Shown here piece by piece: positions 26,102 through 33,347 of a DNA stretch of 35,939 nt. This DNA comes from Fimbriiglobus sp. GTDB lineage: Bacteria; Planctomycetota; Planctomycetia; Gemmatales; Gemmataceae. The DNA lies in the NCBI GenBank assembly GCA_025362195.1, contig JANYHV010000075.1, positions 1 through 35,939 of the forward strand. The letters are read 5' to 3'. The translations under genes and the position numbers were made by a program. How positions within the stretch are numbered: position 1 is the stretch's first letter; each line of letters begins with the position of its first letter. The notes under the pieces were generated by a model, which saw only the letters and a program-made list of their open reading frames with translations, was not told the origin of the DNA and made no database searches.

Positions 26102-27328
26102 ATGAACCGATTTCTCTGGGCCGCGTGTCTGTTGACGCTGGCGGCCGGGTGTTCCCCCAAGGCCGCGCCGGTCAAACCCGCCCCGCCGGCGACCGCCACC
26201 CCTTCCGCGCCTGCCGTCACCGCCCCGGGCGGTCCGACGCCGCCCGCCCCGGAGGTGCCGGCCGCGCCGCCGGTAGACCAGGCCAAGCTGGGCGAAGAGT
26301 TGGCAAAGCTCGGCGTCACTGTCAGTCGGTTCGGCGACGTGGAGCTCTCGGCCGACGCGCTGACGGCCGACGGCGATTTCAAGCCGGGCATCGCCCCCAA
26401 GCTCGTGCAACTGGAGTCCGCTCGCGCGGTCAAGGCGCTCGACCTGCCGGTGTTCGGGGTCGGGGCCGGGAAGGCCGTGGCGGCCATCCCCGGCCTGAAG
26501 CGCATCGACCTGTGGCGGACCAAAGCGACCGACGCCGGGATCGCCGCCCTCGGCGGGTGCCCGACGCTCGAACAACTCGACTTCAACAACGGCAGCGGCG
26601 ACCACCCGATCGTCTCCGACGCCGGCCTCGCGGGGTTGGCCGGACTTAAAAACGTCACGTCCTTGCAGTGCGAGCGCGGCACGATCACCGGGGCCGGGCT
26701 GGCCGCCGTCGCCGGGTTCACGAAGCTCGAAGACTTGAACCTGAACGGGTGCCCGGTCGATGACGCCGGCGGTCCGCACCTGGCGAAACTGGCCGGCCTG
26801 AAGACGGTCAACCTGGCCGGCAGCAAAGTCACCGCGGCGGCGCTGGCACTCCTGAAAGGCAACGCGAACCTCCGCCGGCTGAACCTCGACCGGACCGACC
26901 TGGCCGACGCGGACATGAAGGGTCTCGCCGCGTCAACACAAGTCACCCACCTTGGTCTCAGCGGCACGAAGGTCACGGACGCCGGCCTCGCCCCGCTCGT
27001 CGGGATGCCGAAGCTGACCAGCCTCGGCCTCGGCGACACGGCGGTCACGGACGCCGGCGCGGCCGCCCTAGCGAAGTCTAAGTCGCTCATGGCGTTCGAC
27101 CTGAGTAGTACGAAAGTGACCGACGCCGGGATCGCGTCCCTGGCGACCATGCCGGCCCTGGACGAACTGACGTTGTACCGGCTCCCCCTGACCGACGCGA
27201 GCCTCGAAGCGCTAGCCAAGGCTACCAAACTGAGAAGTCTGTGGCTCACCGGCAACATGTTCACCGAGACCGGACTCGCCAAGTTCGCCGCCGCCCGGCC
27301 GAAGGTGCATGCGAACGTGTTCAAGTGA
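26102..27328 (+). CDS. Leucine-rich-repeat lipoprotein
   Basis: The protein is 408 residues from the ATG at 26102 with a GAGG about 9 nt upstream. The lipoprotein signal MNRFLWAACLLTLAAGC puts Cys17 in an LAAGC lipobox. A Pro/Ala-rich linker (about 20-58) follows. From about residue 125 to the end there are about ten LRRs of roughly 24 residues, of the LTDAGL type: KATDAGIAALGGCPTLEQL, KVTDAGLAPLVGMPKLTSL, AVTDAGAAALAKSKSLMAF and KVTDAGIASLATMPALDEL. Gemmata-type planctomycetes have many such proteins. It is probably surface or periplasmic and binds protein or ligand. The shared upstream region with the membrane kinase makes joint regulation possible. It converges with the phosphoesterase gene 15 bp downstream. 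Confidence 0.88.
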   Translation: MNRFLWAACLLTLAAGCSPKAAPVKPAPPATATPSAPAVTAPGGPTPPAPEVPAAPPVDQAKLGEELAKLGVTVSRFGDVELSADALTADGDFKPGIAPKLVQLESARAVKALDLPVFGVGAGKAVAAIPGLKRIDLWRTKATDAGIAALGGCPTLEQLDFNNGSGDHPIVSDAGLAGLAGLKNVTSLQCERGTITGAGLAAVAGFTKLEDLNLNGCPVDDAGGPHLAKLAGLKTVNLAGSKVTAAALALLKGNANLRRLNLDRTDLADADMKGLAASTQVTHLGLSGTKVTDAGLAPLVGMPKLTSLGLGDTAVTDAGAAALAKSKSLMAFDLSSTKVTDAGIASLATMPALDELTLYRLPLTDASLEALAKATKLRSLWLTGNMFTETGLAKFAAARPKVHANVFK

Positions 27329-27343
27329 TGTTCCGCCTCGCCG

Positions 27344-28201
27344 CTACGCCGGTGGGCCGATCACGACGACGCCGGCGACGAGGTCGGCGTGCGCCAGCTT
27401 GCGGTCGGCCGGGAACAGGACGTAGGCGGCCGGGGTGGCCGAGCAATCGACGATCAGTTGCCGGTGGTTCGGCACGCTGAACCCGGCGTCGGTCGGGATG
27501 TGCCCGCTGACCAGGAAGTCGGCGTCCACTTTCCGCAAGTAATCGTCCACCGTCCGCGGGGCGGTGTCCCGGCCCCAGACGATGCCGTAGACGATGCCGC
27601 CGGGCAGGTACTCGGCCGCGTCGAGGGCGGTCGCTTCGAGCCGCCGGGCGTCGAACGTGCCCAACTGCCGGGGCGACGGCAGGCTGTGCGACAGGAACAC
27701 GTCGTTCGGCGTCCGCAGGGCGATCGGCAGGCTGGCGATCAGGTCCATGTACGCCGCGTACACGTCCGGCCCGGCGGTGCCGTAGGCTTCGGTGACGCCC
27801 TGGCGGAAGCCGGCGTTCTGCGTCGCGTCGCCCTTGCCGATGGGCCGGTTCGTCCACTGGGCCAGCTCGTGGTTCCCGGGCAGCAGGTGGACGCGGGCGG
27901 GGAACTGGCACTTGAGCGCGGCGAACAGGTCGAGCAACTGGTGCGACTTGTCCCCGCCGCCGGGGTAGCGGAACGGGCCGTGGACGACCTCCTGGAGGAC
28001 GAGGTGCCGGCCCGGGGCGGCGGCCAGGTCGGCGGCCTTGTAGACGGCCTGGAAGTTCGGCACGTGCCCGTGCAGGTCCCCCGCGACGAGCACGTCGGTG
28101 CAGTCTTGCAGGCGGACCAGGAACCCGGTCCGGCCGGGGGTCGAGCGGCACAGCACGGCGGCGCGGCGGAGGATCGGCAGGATACGCTCGGCGGGCGGCA
28201 T
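27344..28201 (-). CDS. Calcineurin-like metallophosphoesterase with atypical second motif
   Basis: The protein is 285 residues from the ATG at 28199-28201 with a GAGG about 8 nt upstream. Metal-site motifs are VAGDLHGH (39-46), LPGNHE (107-112), FLSHS (169-173) and VSGHIPTDAGF (231-241). The canonical second motif GDxxDRG is not seen; the matching place reads LVLQEVVHG (67-75) followed by GGDKSH (82-87). Metal coordination at that position must therefore differ, or activity may be altered. It is cytoplasmic, with no signal peptide. The substrate is unknown; related enzymes act on phosphoproteins or dinucleotide polyphosphates. The start region faces the CBS-protein gene at 28337, so the 135-bp gap holds both promoters. 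Confidence 0.85.
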   Translation of the reverse strand: MPPAERILPILRRAAVLCRSTPGRTGFLVRLQDCTDVLVAGDLHGHVPNFQAVYKAADLAAAPGRHLVLQEVVHGPFRYPGGGDKSHQLLDLFAALKCQFPARVHLLPGNHELAQWTNRPIGKGDATQNAGFRQGVTEAYGTAGPDVYAAYMDLIASLPIALRTPNDVFLSHSLPSPRQLGTFDARRLEATALDAAEYLPGGIVYGIVWGRDTAPRTVDDYLRKVDADFLVSGHIPTDAGFSVPNHRQLIVDCSATPAAYVLFPADRKLAHADLVAGVVVIGPPA

Positions 28202-28336
28202 GGGCGACCTCTTCGACGCGGGGCACGGGCGGACGCGGGTATCTTACCGACCGCCCGGGGGTTGCCCGGTTCACCGCCGGTCGCACAATGGCCGGACCGA
28301 CCGGGTGGGCACTGCGCGGAGGAACGGCCGCCGACG

Positions 28337-28807
28337 ATGGAACTGTCCCGCAACCTCATGATCGACAGCGTCGCCCGCCTGGAGCCGACCGCGCCCCGGC
28401 AGATCGACGCCGCGTGCCCGGTGGCCGGGGCCGTGGCCGTGCTGCGCGAGTACCGCGTCGGCTGCCTGCTCGTGACCCGGGACGGCCGCCTCGTCGGCAT
28501 CTTTACGGAGCGCGACCTGCTCACCCGCGTGCTCGCCGCCGGCCTATCGCTCGACACCCCGGTGCGGCGGGTGATGACGCCCGACCCCGTGTCCGTCGGG
28601 TTGCAAGAGCCGATCCGCCAGGCCATTCGCCGGATGCAGGACGGCGGCTACCGGCACCTGCCCGTGATCGACGCGGACTACCGGCCGGTCGGTATTTTAA
28701 GTGCGAAGCGCGTCGTCCGGTACATCGCCGACCACTTCCCGCACGTCGTGTACACCCTCCCGCCCGGCCCGGGCAACACCAGCCCCGCCGCCCGCGAAGG
28801 GGCGTGA
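28337..28807 (+). CDS. Stand-alone CBS-pair protein
   Basis: The protein is 156 residues from the ATG at 28337, with GGAGG about 13 nt upstream. It is a single CBS pair: CPVAGAVAVLREYRVGCLLV with GRLVGIFTERDLLTRV (first motif), and RRVMTPDPVSVGLQEPIRQA with RHLPVIDADYRPVGILSAKR (second). CBS pairs commonly sense AMP, ATP or S-adenosylmethionine and regulate a partner. No catalytic domain is attached. The first motif (GIFTERDLL, RV) is almost the same as that in the CBS-RsbU phosphatase at 16398-17591, which suggests related modules. It is followed by a small antitoxin-like gene 69 bp downstream. Confidence 0.88.
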   Translation: MELSRNLMIDSVARLEPTAPRQIDAACPVAGAVAVLREYRVGCLLVTRDGRLVGIFTERDLLTRVLAAGLSLDTPVRRVMTPDPVSVGLQEPIRQAIRRMQDGGYRHLPVIDADYRPVGILSAKRVVRYIADHFPHVVYTLPPGPGNTSPAAREGA

Positions 28808-28876
28808 CCCGCGTCGCGGGGGGGATTCGAGCGGTGCGGCCGGCCGAATCGTGTAAAATGAACTTTGAGGTGTGCG

Positions 28877-29104
28877 ATGATCCAGACTGTGGAAGCCATT
28901 ATTGAGGCCGACGGCCGCGTGCGGTTGCTCGGCGACGTGACCATTGACGGCCCGCGGCGCGCGCTGGTCACGGTACTCGAAGACCGGGCGACCGATCCGG
29001 GGGAAACGGCCCTGCTCGCCGAACCGGCCCTCGCCGCGGACTGGTCCCGGCCCGAGGAGGACGCCGCGTGGTCGCACCTCCAACCGGCCGGCAACATTTC
29101 TTGA
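28877..29104 (+). CDS. Small antitoxin-like protein, no adjacent toxin
   Basis: The protein is 75 residues from the ATG at 28877, chosen over an ATG 12 nt upstream because GAGG lies 8 nt before it. The N-terminus (MIQTVEAIIEADGRVRLLGD) looks like a short beta-rich DNA-binding fold and the tail AEPALAADWSRPEEDAAWSH matches small proteins that pair with PemK/MazF-type toxins in other bacteria. That pairing is recalled from general experience and is not certain. No toxin gene follows: the next gene is on the other strand and ends 6 bp away. It may be an orphan antitoxin or a stand-alone regulator. TAAAAT at about 28854 could be part of a promoter. Confidence 0.6.
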   Translation: MIQTVEAIIEADGRVRLLGDVTIDGPRRALVTVLEDRATDPGETALLAEPALAADWSRPEEDAAWSHLQPAGNIS

Positions 29105-29110
29105 CCCACG

Positions 29111-29437
29111 TTACGCCGGTTCGATGCTCGTGCTGAGGCCTTTCGCGGTGAACTGCTCGACGTAGAGTTCGGCGCGTTCGAGGTGGGTTTCCAGGACCAG
29201 CGAGCGGCCGGTGTGGTGGGCCTGCCACATGCGGGACATCGCCTCGGCCTCGCCGAAGTGCGTCAACTCCCGCAGGGCGGCCGCGACGACCAGCAAGCCC
29301 TGGTCGGCCACGCGGTGTAGCACCACGCGGTAGCGGACCAAGGTCGGCAGGTCTTCAAACGGGCGGTGGGGCGGGGGGAAGTCGTCGTTGGCGTCCGAGA
29401 ACTCGGGACCGCGGGACGAGGGGGGCGGCATCGACAT
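29111..29437 (-). CDS. clpS: ClpS-like adaptor of Clp protease, divergent substrate pocket
   Basis: The protein is 108 residues with a GAGG about 8 nt before the ATG at 29435-29437; a second Met two codons in is also possible. After a Pro-rich flexible start (about 1-33) comes a ClpS core: RYRVVLHRVADQGLLVVAAA, then EAMSRMWQAHHTGRSLVLE, then ERAELYVEQF and the terminal STSIEPA. ClpS binds ClpA/ClpC N-domains and delivers proteins with N-terminal destabilising residues. In classic ClpS the strand ends in an Asn-Asp-Asp that holds the substrate amino group; here the matching residues are His41-Arg42-Val43, while the conserved pocket His survives (A73-H74). Family membership is likely, but N-degron binding may be lost or changed. 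Confidence 0.78.
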   Translation of the reverse strand: MSMPPPSSRGPEFSDANDDFPPPHRPFEDLPTLVRYRVVLHRVADQGLLVVAAALRELTHFGEAEAMSRMWQAHHTGRSLVLETHLERAELYVEQFTAKGLSTSIEPA

Positions 29438-29601
29438 GGCAGGCCTCGGGAGAGGGGGTGCCGATCGGTTCTGTCAGGCCCGCGACGCACTCATCGCCAC
29501 GCCGGCGGGCCGCTCAAGTATAGTCCCGCGGCCGTCCGGCGAAATGAAATCCGGCACCGGTTTGCGGAACCGCCGCCCCCGCGGCGCGGGTTGTAACAGC
29601 C

Positions 29602-31008
29602 CTACCAGGCCTTGCCGACCGTCTTCCCGGCGAGGTCGTAGCCGTCGGCCGCGGTGACTTTCACCTTCACGAAGTCGCCGGACCGCAGGTTCTTGCCCTT
29701 CACGCGGATCAAGCAGTCGATCTCCGGGCTGTCGGCGTAGGTGCGGCCGCGGTAGTGCCCGGCGAACTCGGGGTCGGCCGCGTCGATGATCACCGGCGTC
29801 TCGTCCCCGACCATCGACTGGGCGAAGTCGAAGGCGACCTGCTGTTGGACCGCCATCAGCTCGTCCCGGCGGGCCAGTTTGACCTCTTCGGGCAGGTGCC
29901 CGTCGAGCTTCGCGGCCGGGGTGTTCGGCTCGAACGAGTACGGGAAGACGCCGCACCGCTCGAACCGGGCGTCCTTCAGGAACTGCTTCAACTCGTCGTG
30001 CTCGGCCTGCGTCTCGCCGGGGAAGCCGCTGATGAACGTCGTGCGGATCGCCAGCCCCGGCACCCGGTCGCGCAACTTGTCGAGCAGATCGACCGTCTTG
30101 TCGCGGTCCACCCGCCGGACCATGCGCTTCAACACGCTGTCGTTGATGTGCTGCAAGGGCATGTCGAGGTACGGGACGATGCGGTCGGACGTGGCCAGGA
30201 CTTCGATCAGGTCGTCGCCGAAGTGCTCGGGGTAGGCGTACAGCAGGCGAATCCACTGCAGGCCGTCCACCTTGTTCAACTCGGTGAGGAGTTCGGCGAG
30301 CCGCGCCCGGCCGTACAGGTCCATGCCGTAATAAGTCGCGTCCTGGGCGACGATGATGAGTTCGCGGACGCCGTCGGCGACGAGTTCGCGGGCCTCGGCC
30401 AGGACTTCTTCCATCGCCTTGGTCACGTGCTTGCCGCGCATCTTGGGGATGGCGCAGTACGTACAGACGCGGTCGCAGCCCTCGCTGATCTTCAGGTAGG
30501 CGTAGTGCCGCGGGGTGATGCGCAGGCGGGCCGTGTCCTCGAGCGCCCGCACCGGGACCGGCCGGAAGACGCTCCGCTGCTCCTCGATGTGCCGGGTGGC
30601 GCGGTCCACGGCGGCGCTGATCTCCTCGCGGCCGAAGACGCCGACGATCTGGTCGATGCCGGGCACTTCCTCCAGCAGCATCTCGCGGTTCCGCTCCGCC
30701 AGACAGCCCGCGACGACGACCGAGCCGACGCGGCCGGACGACTTCAGCGCGAGCATCTCGCGGATGACGCCGAGGGATTCGAGGCGGGCCGGCTCGATGA
30801 ACCCGCACGTGTTGACGACGACCACGTCCGCGCCGTCGGCCCCGGGCTGGAAGGTGTAGCCGTCCTGCGCGAGTTTGCCGAGCATCCGCTCGCTATCGAC
30901 GGTGTTCTTGGGGCAGCCCAAGCTGATGAAGGCGTACGTCCCCTTGCCGCCCCCGGCGACGGTCGGCGCGGGGGCGTTGGCGATGAGAGTCAGCGGTCGC
31001 GCGGCCAT
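29602..31008 (-). CDS. rimO: Ribosomal protein S12 methylthiotransferase RimO
   Basis: The protein is 468 residues from the ATG at 31006-31008; an upstream in-frame ATG at 31050 is an alternative and neither has a strong ribosome binding site. The N-terminal UPF0004 domain opens with FISLGCPKNTVDSERML, the form typical of RimO rather than MiaB, and supplies Cys32, Cys68 and Cys102 for the auxiliary 4Fe-4S cluster. The radical-SAM core has EGCDRVCTYCAIPKMRG with Cys178, Cys182 and Cys185. LYAYPEHFGDDLIEVL and PYLDMPLQHINDSVLKRM are further family marks. A TRAM domain ends the protein (IDCLIRVKGKNLRSGDFVKV). RimO methylthiolates the conserved Asp of ribosomal protein S12 (Asp89 in E. coli) using S-adenosylmethionine. 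It appears monocistronic. Confidence 0.95.
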   Translation of the reverse strand: MAARPLTLIANAPAPTVAGGGKGTYAFISLGCPKNTVDSERMLGKLAQDGYTFQPGADGADVVVVNTCGFIEPARLESLGVIREMLALKSSGRVGSVVVAGCLAERNREMLLEEVPGIDQIVGVFGREEISAAVDRATRHIEEQRSVFRPVPVRALEDTARLRITPRHYAYLKISEGCDRVCTYCAIPKMRGKHVTKAMEEVLAEARELVADGVRELIIVAQDATYYGMDLYGRARLAELLTELNKVDGLQWIRLLYAYPEHFGDDLIEVLATSDRIVPYLDMPLQHINDSVLKRMVRRVDRDKTVDLLDKLRDRVPGLAIRTTFISGFPGETQAEHDELKQFLKDARFERCGVFPYSFEPNTPAAKLDGHLPEEVKLARRDELMAVQQQVAFDFAQSMVGDETPVIIDAADPEFAGHYRGRTYADSPEIDCLIRVKGKNLRSGDFVKVKVTAADGYDLAGKTVGKAW

Positions 31009-31149
31009 GAGGCGGAGTCCCGGGTGCGAGTCGAAGCGGGAACCGGTCATGATAGGGAGCGAACGTCGCCGGCACAAGGGACCGGGTGGCGATGCGTGGG
31101 CCGGGGCCGTAAACTCGCCGGGCGAGTCTTGGGTTTCTTGAGGGCGGCA

Positions 31150-31545
31150 ATGTACGCACATCCGGCGGTGGCGGTCTCCTGCAACGGGGTCGTGGCACTC
31201 GTGATCCTCGGCGCGGGGGTCGGCCTGTTCTTCAAGATCAACGGGTCTCCGCAGGAGTGGCGCGCGTTCTTGGCCCGGGAGCCGGACCGCGGCGTGCGGA
31301 TGCACCGCTGGCGGAAGCGCATGCAAGGGTACTTCGCCGTGTTCGGGGCGGCGGTCGGTCACGGGGTCGCCAGCGGCGGCTTCCTGGTCGTCCAGCGGTC
31401 CAACGCCGCGGGCCAGATCGTCGCGTGCGATCTCGCGGTGTCGGGGGCCGGGTTGTGCGTCGGGTTGCTCGCGGGCCTGACGTTGGGAGCGTCCGCGGCG
31501 TTGAGCCTGCGGATCGCGCCGGAGCCGGGGACCGACGACGACTGA
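31150..31545 (+). CDS. Small membrane protein, three predicted TM segments
   Basis: The protein is 131 residues from the ATG at 31150, preceded by AGGGCGGCA as a weak ribosome binding site. Hydrophobic segments are at about 11-28 (NGVVALVILGAGVGLFFKI), 63-80 (FAVFGAAVGHGVASGGFLV) and 98-119 (SGAGLCVGLLAGLTLGASAA). A basic loop (EWRAFLAREPDRGVRMHRWR) lies after the first. The end is acidic. No domain is recognised. It is divergent from rimO across 141 bp and converges with the DUF3467 gene. The other strand is partly open here too, but its product is a charged, repetitive sequence without membrane character. Confidence 0.65.
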   Translation: MYAHPAVAVSCNGVVALVILGAGVGLFFKINGSPQEWRAFLAREPDRGVRMHRWRKRMQGYFAVFGAAVGHGVASGGFLVVQRSNAAGQIVACDLAVSGAGLCVGLLAGLTLGASAALSLRIAPEPGTDDD

Positions 31546-31712
31546 GCACCCGCCCGGGGTCGCCTGCCCGGGGTCGCCTGGTCGGGCTTCCCGGAGCGGG
31601 CCTCGTCGAAGTCGGAGGCGCTGTTGCGGAAGGGGTAAGCGAGCGTTTCGGTGCCGTCACGAGACCCGGTCTCGCGGACTGCCGCTCGCCGGGGGTCGGT
31701 TCGGCCGGAGTG

Positions 31713-32057
31713 CTACCCCCGGTTGCGGAGGCGGCGTTGCGGATCGACTTCGAGCGCGCCGAAGGCCTGCTCGTGGCGGGAGACGATCTGCTTGAGCGAC
31801 TCCAGCAGCCGCTTGGCGACGAACGGGTTCATGACCAGGCGGTGCGTGAGTTGGATCGGCTCCATGCCGCCGGGGGTCAGGATGCCGGTGTGCAGGCCGA
31901 CGTCCATGACGACTTCCTCGGTGCTGCTGCTCAGGCTGAGCCGCACGAAGTTGGCGTACAGGGTCTCCATTTTGGAGACATCGACTTGCACTTGAACCGA
32001 GTTCGGCTGCGCGGCGGCGGTGGCCGGCGCGTCGGGGGTTTTGACTTCGTCCGCCAT
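31713..32057 (-). CDS. DUF3467 family protein
   Basis: The protein is 114 residues from the ATG at 32055-32057 with a GGAG about 9 nt upstream. After a short Pro/Ala-rich start, the DUF3467 core is ETLYANFVRLSLSSSTEEVV, DVGLHTGILTPGGMEPIQLT and HRLVMNPFVAKRLLESLKQI. The family is found widely in bacteria and has no known activity. It is cytoplasmic by sequence. It lies 101 bp downstream of the coupled pair at 32159-33309 and may share their transcript. The 167 bp to the next gene on its downstream side hold nothing I can identify. Confidence 0.87.
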   Translation of the reverse strand: MADEVKTPDAPATAAAQPNSVQVQVDVSKMETLYANFVRLSLSSSTEEVVMDVGLHTGILTPGGMEPIQLTHRLVMNPFVAKRLLESLKQIVSRHEQAFGALEVDPQRRLRNRG

Positions 32058-32158
32058 GAGTCGGCTCCGAGTTTGGTAGGGGGGCGAGCTTGCGGCCGCC
32101 CCGGGGCAAAAGACGGGTTGAGTGTACGGTCGCCGAACCCGGTCGCCCACGCCGACGG

Positions 32159-32608
32159 TTACTTCCCGGCCGGCTTCGGCTGACCGGCGGACGTGCGGGC
32201 GGCCCGGATGCGGTCGAGCAAGTTCTGCTTGGCCACGTCCGTCGGGCCGGCCGGGGCGGTCGGGGCCTTGGCGACGGACGCCGGGGTCTTGGCCTCACTC
32301 GGGGCCTCGTCGGCGTCGTCCCCCAGGCCGACCGACTCCTGGAGCGGCTCGTTGTACATCGCCCGGAACTCGTTGATGCGGACCAGCTTTTCGAGCTTGA
32401 TGAGGGCGATCGTCTCGAACGGGATGAAGAACCCGCGGCCCTCGTCGTTCGACCCGGCTTCCCGGCCGCGGACGACGACGTAGTTCTTCTCGACCCGCAC
32501 CACCATGTCCAGGTTGACGGACACCCCGACGGTCAGCACGAAGACGAGTTTCGGGTGGTCGAATTCGGGCACCCGCTTGATCAGGTCGAGCACTTCTTCG
32601 CGGATCAT
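32159..32608 (-). CDS. Conserved small protein, function unknown
   Basis: The protein is 149 residues from the ATG at 32606-32608, which overlaps the upstream stop as ATGA. The first 90 residues are compact and beta-rich (MIREEVLDLIKRVPEFDHPK; VEKNYVVVRGREAGSNDEGR; GFFIPFETIALIKLEKLVRI). The rest is a flexible Ala/Pro/Lys-rich tail (about 97-149) ending in a short amphipathic helix (KQNLLDRIRAARTS). No Pfam-type family comes to mind. The overlap implies translational coupling to the membrane-protein gene before it. Confidence 0.75.
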   Translation of the reverse strand: MIREEVLDLIKRVPEFDHPKLVFVLTVGVSVNLDMVVRVEKNYVVVRGREAGSNDEGRGFFIPFETIALIKLEKLVRINEFRAMYNEPLQESVGLGDDADEAPSEAKTPASVAKAPTAPAGPTDVAKQNLLDRIRAARTSAGQPKPAGK

Positions 32609-33309
32609 GGGGCACGGCCTTGGCAAGGGAACGGGAGTCGGCAGTCGAACGGGAGCAGGGCGAGCCGCGTCGGCGGGCGGTGGTACCGGCGGTACGCGGC
32701 GACTTGCAACCAGGCCGCGACCGCGCCGCCGAGGCCGCACACCGCGCGCCAGTCCAGCGAGGCGAGCACGGCCAACCAGCGGGCCAGCCAGGCCGGGGCG
32801 TCGGGCGGGCCGAGGTCGGCGGCCGCGCTCACCGTCACGGCCAGCGTCCCCGTGGCGAGCAGTACGCCGGCGAGGATGCCGAGCGGGCCGCGGGCGGCGA
32901 CGAGCGGGTTCGGCCGGTCGCTGACCAGGTGCAGGTGGTCGCGGGTGCGGTGCAGGAGTTTCGTGAACACGTCGTCGGCCGTCTCGGCGTCGTGGAAGGT
33001 CAGGGCCACGTCCCCGGCCGTCCGGCCGAGCGAAATGGTCAAGTCGGCGAGGTGGAAGTCGGCCCGCCGAACGTCGGCCAGGTTGACCCGCTCCGTGGCG
33101 TCGCCGAAGAGGCCGTCGAGGTCGGCCCCGGCGTCCACGGCCCGGCGAATCTGCTCGTCGGTCGAGTGCGCCGCCGGCAGGAGGTACAGCCGGGCCGGGG
33201 TCATGACCAGCCAGGCGTGCGTGGCGACGGCCGGCGCGGACCAGACCCGCCGGCCTTGCAAGCCGGGCAGCGTGGTGTCGGACAGGGCGCGGGCCGTCAG
33301 CGTCGTCAT
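32605..33309 (-). CDS. Membrane protein with N-terminal cytoplasmic domain, function unknown
   Basis: The protein is 234 residues from the ATG at 33307-33309. About residues 1-130 are soluble, with alternating hydrophobic strands (THAWLVMTPARLYLLPAAHS; ADFHLADLTISLGRTAGDVA) that recall a PH-like fold, though this is a guess. Two hydrophobic segments follow at about 145-165 (GPLGILAGVLLATGTLAVTV) and 190-205 (VCGLGGAVAAWLQVAAY). A short basic tail ends the protein. The ATGA overlap with the next gene indicates that the two are made together. No catalytic motif is visible. Confidence 0.7.
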   Translation of the reverse strand: MTTLTARALSDTTLPGLQGRRVWSAPAVATHAWLVMTPARLYLLPAAHSTDEQIRRAVDAGADLDGLFGDATERVNLADVRRADFHLADLTISLGRTAGDVALTFHDAETADDVFTKLLHRTRDHLHLVSDRPNPLVAARGPLGILAGVLLATGTLAVTVSAAADLGPPDAPAWLARWLAVLASLDWRAVCGLGGAVAAWLQVAAYRRYHRPPTRLALLPFDCRLPFPCQGRAP

Positions 33310-33347
33310 GTCGGTTCGTAGGACCGAAACCCCGGGCGGTCAACTCG

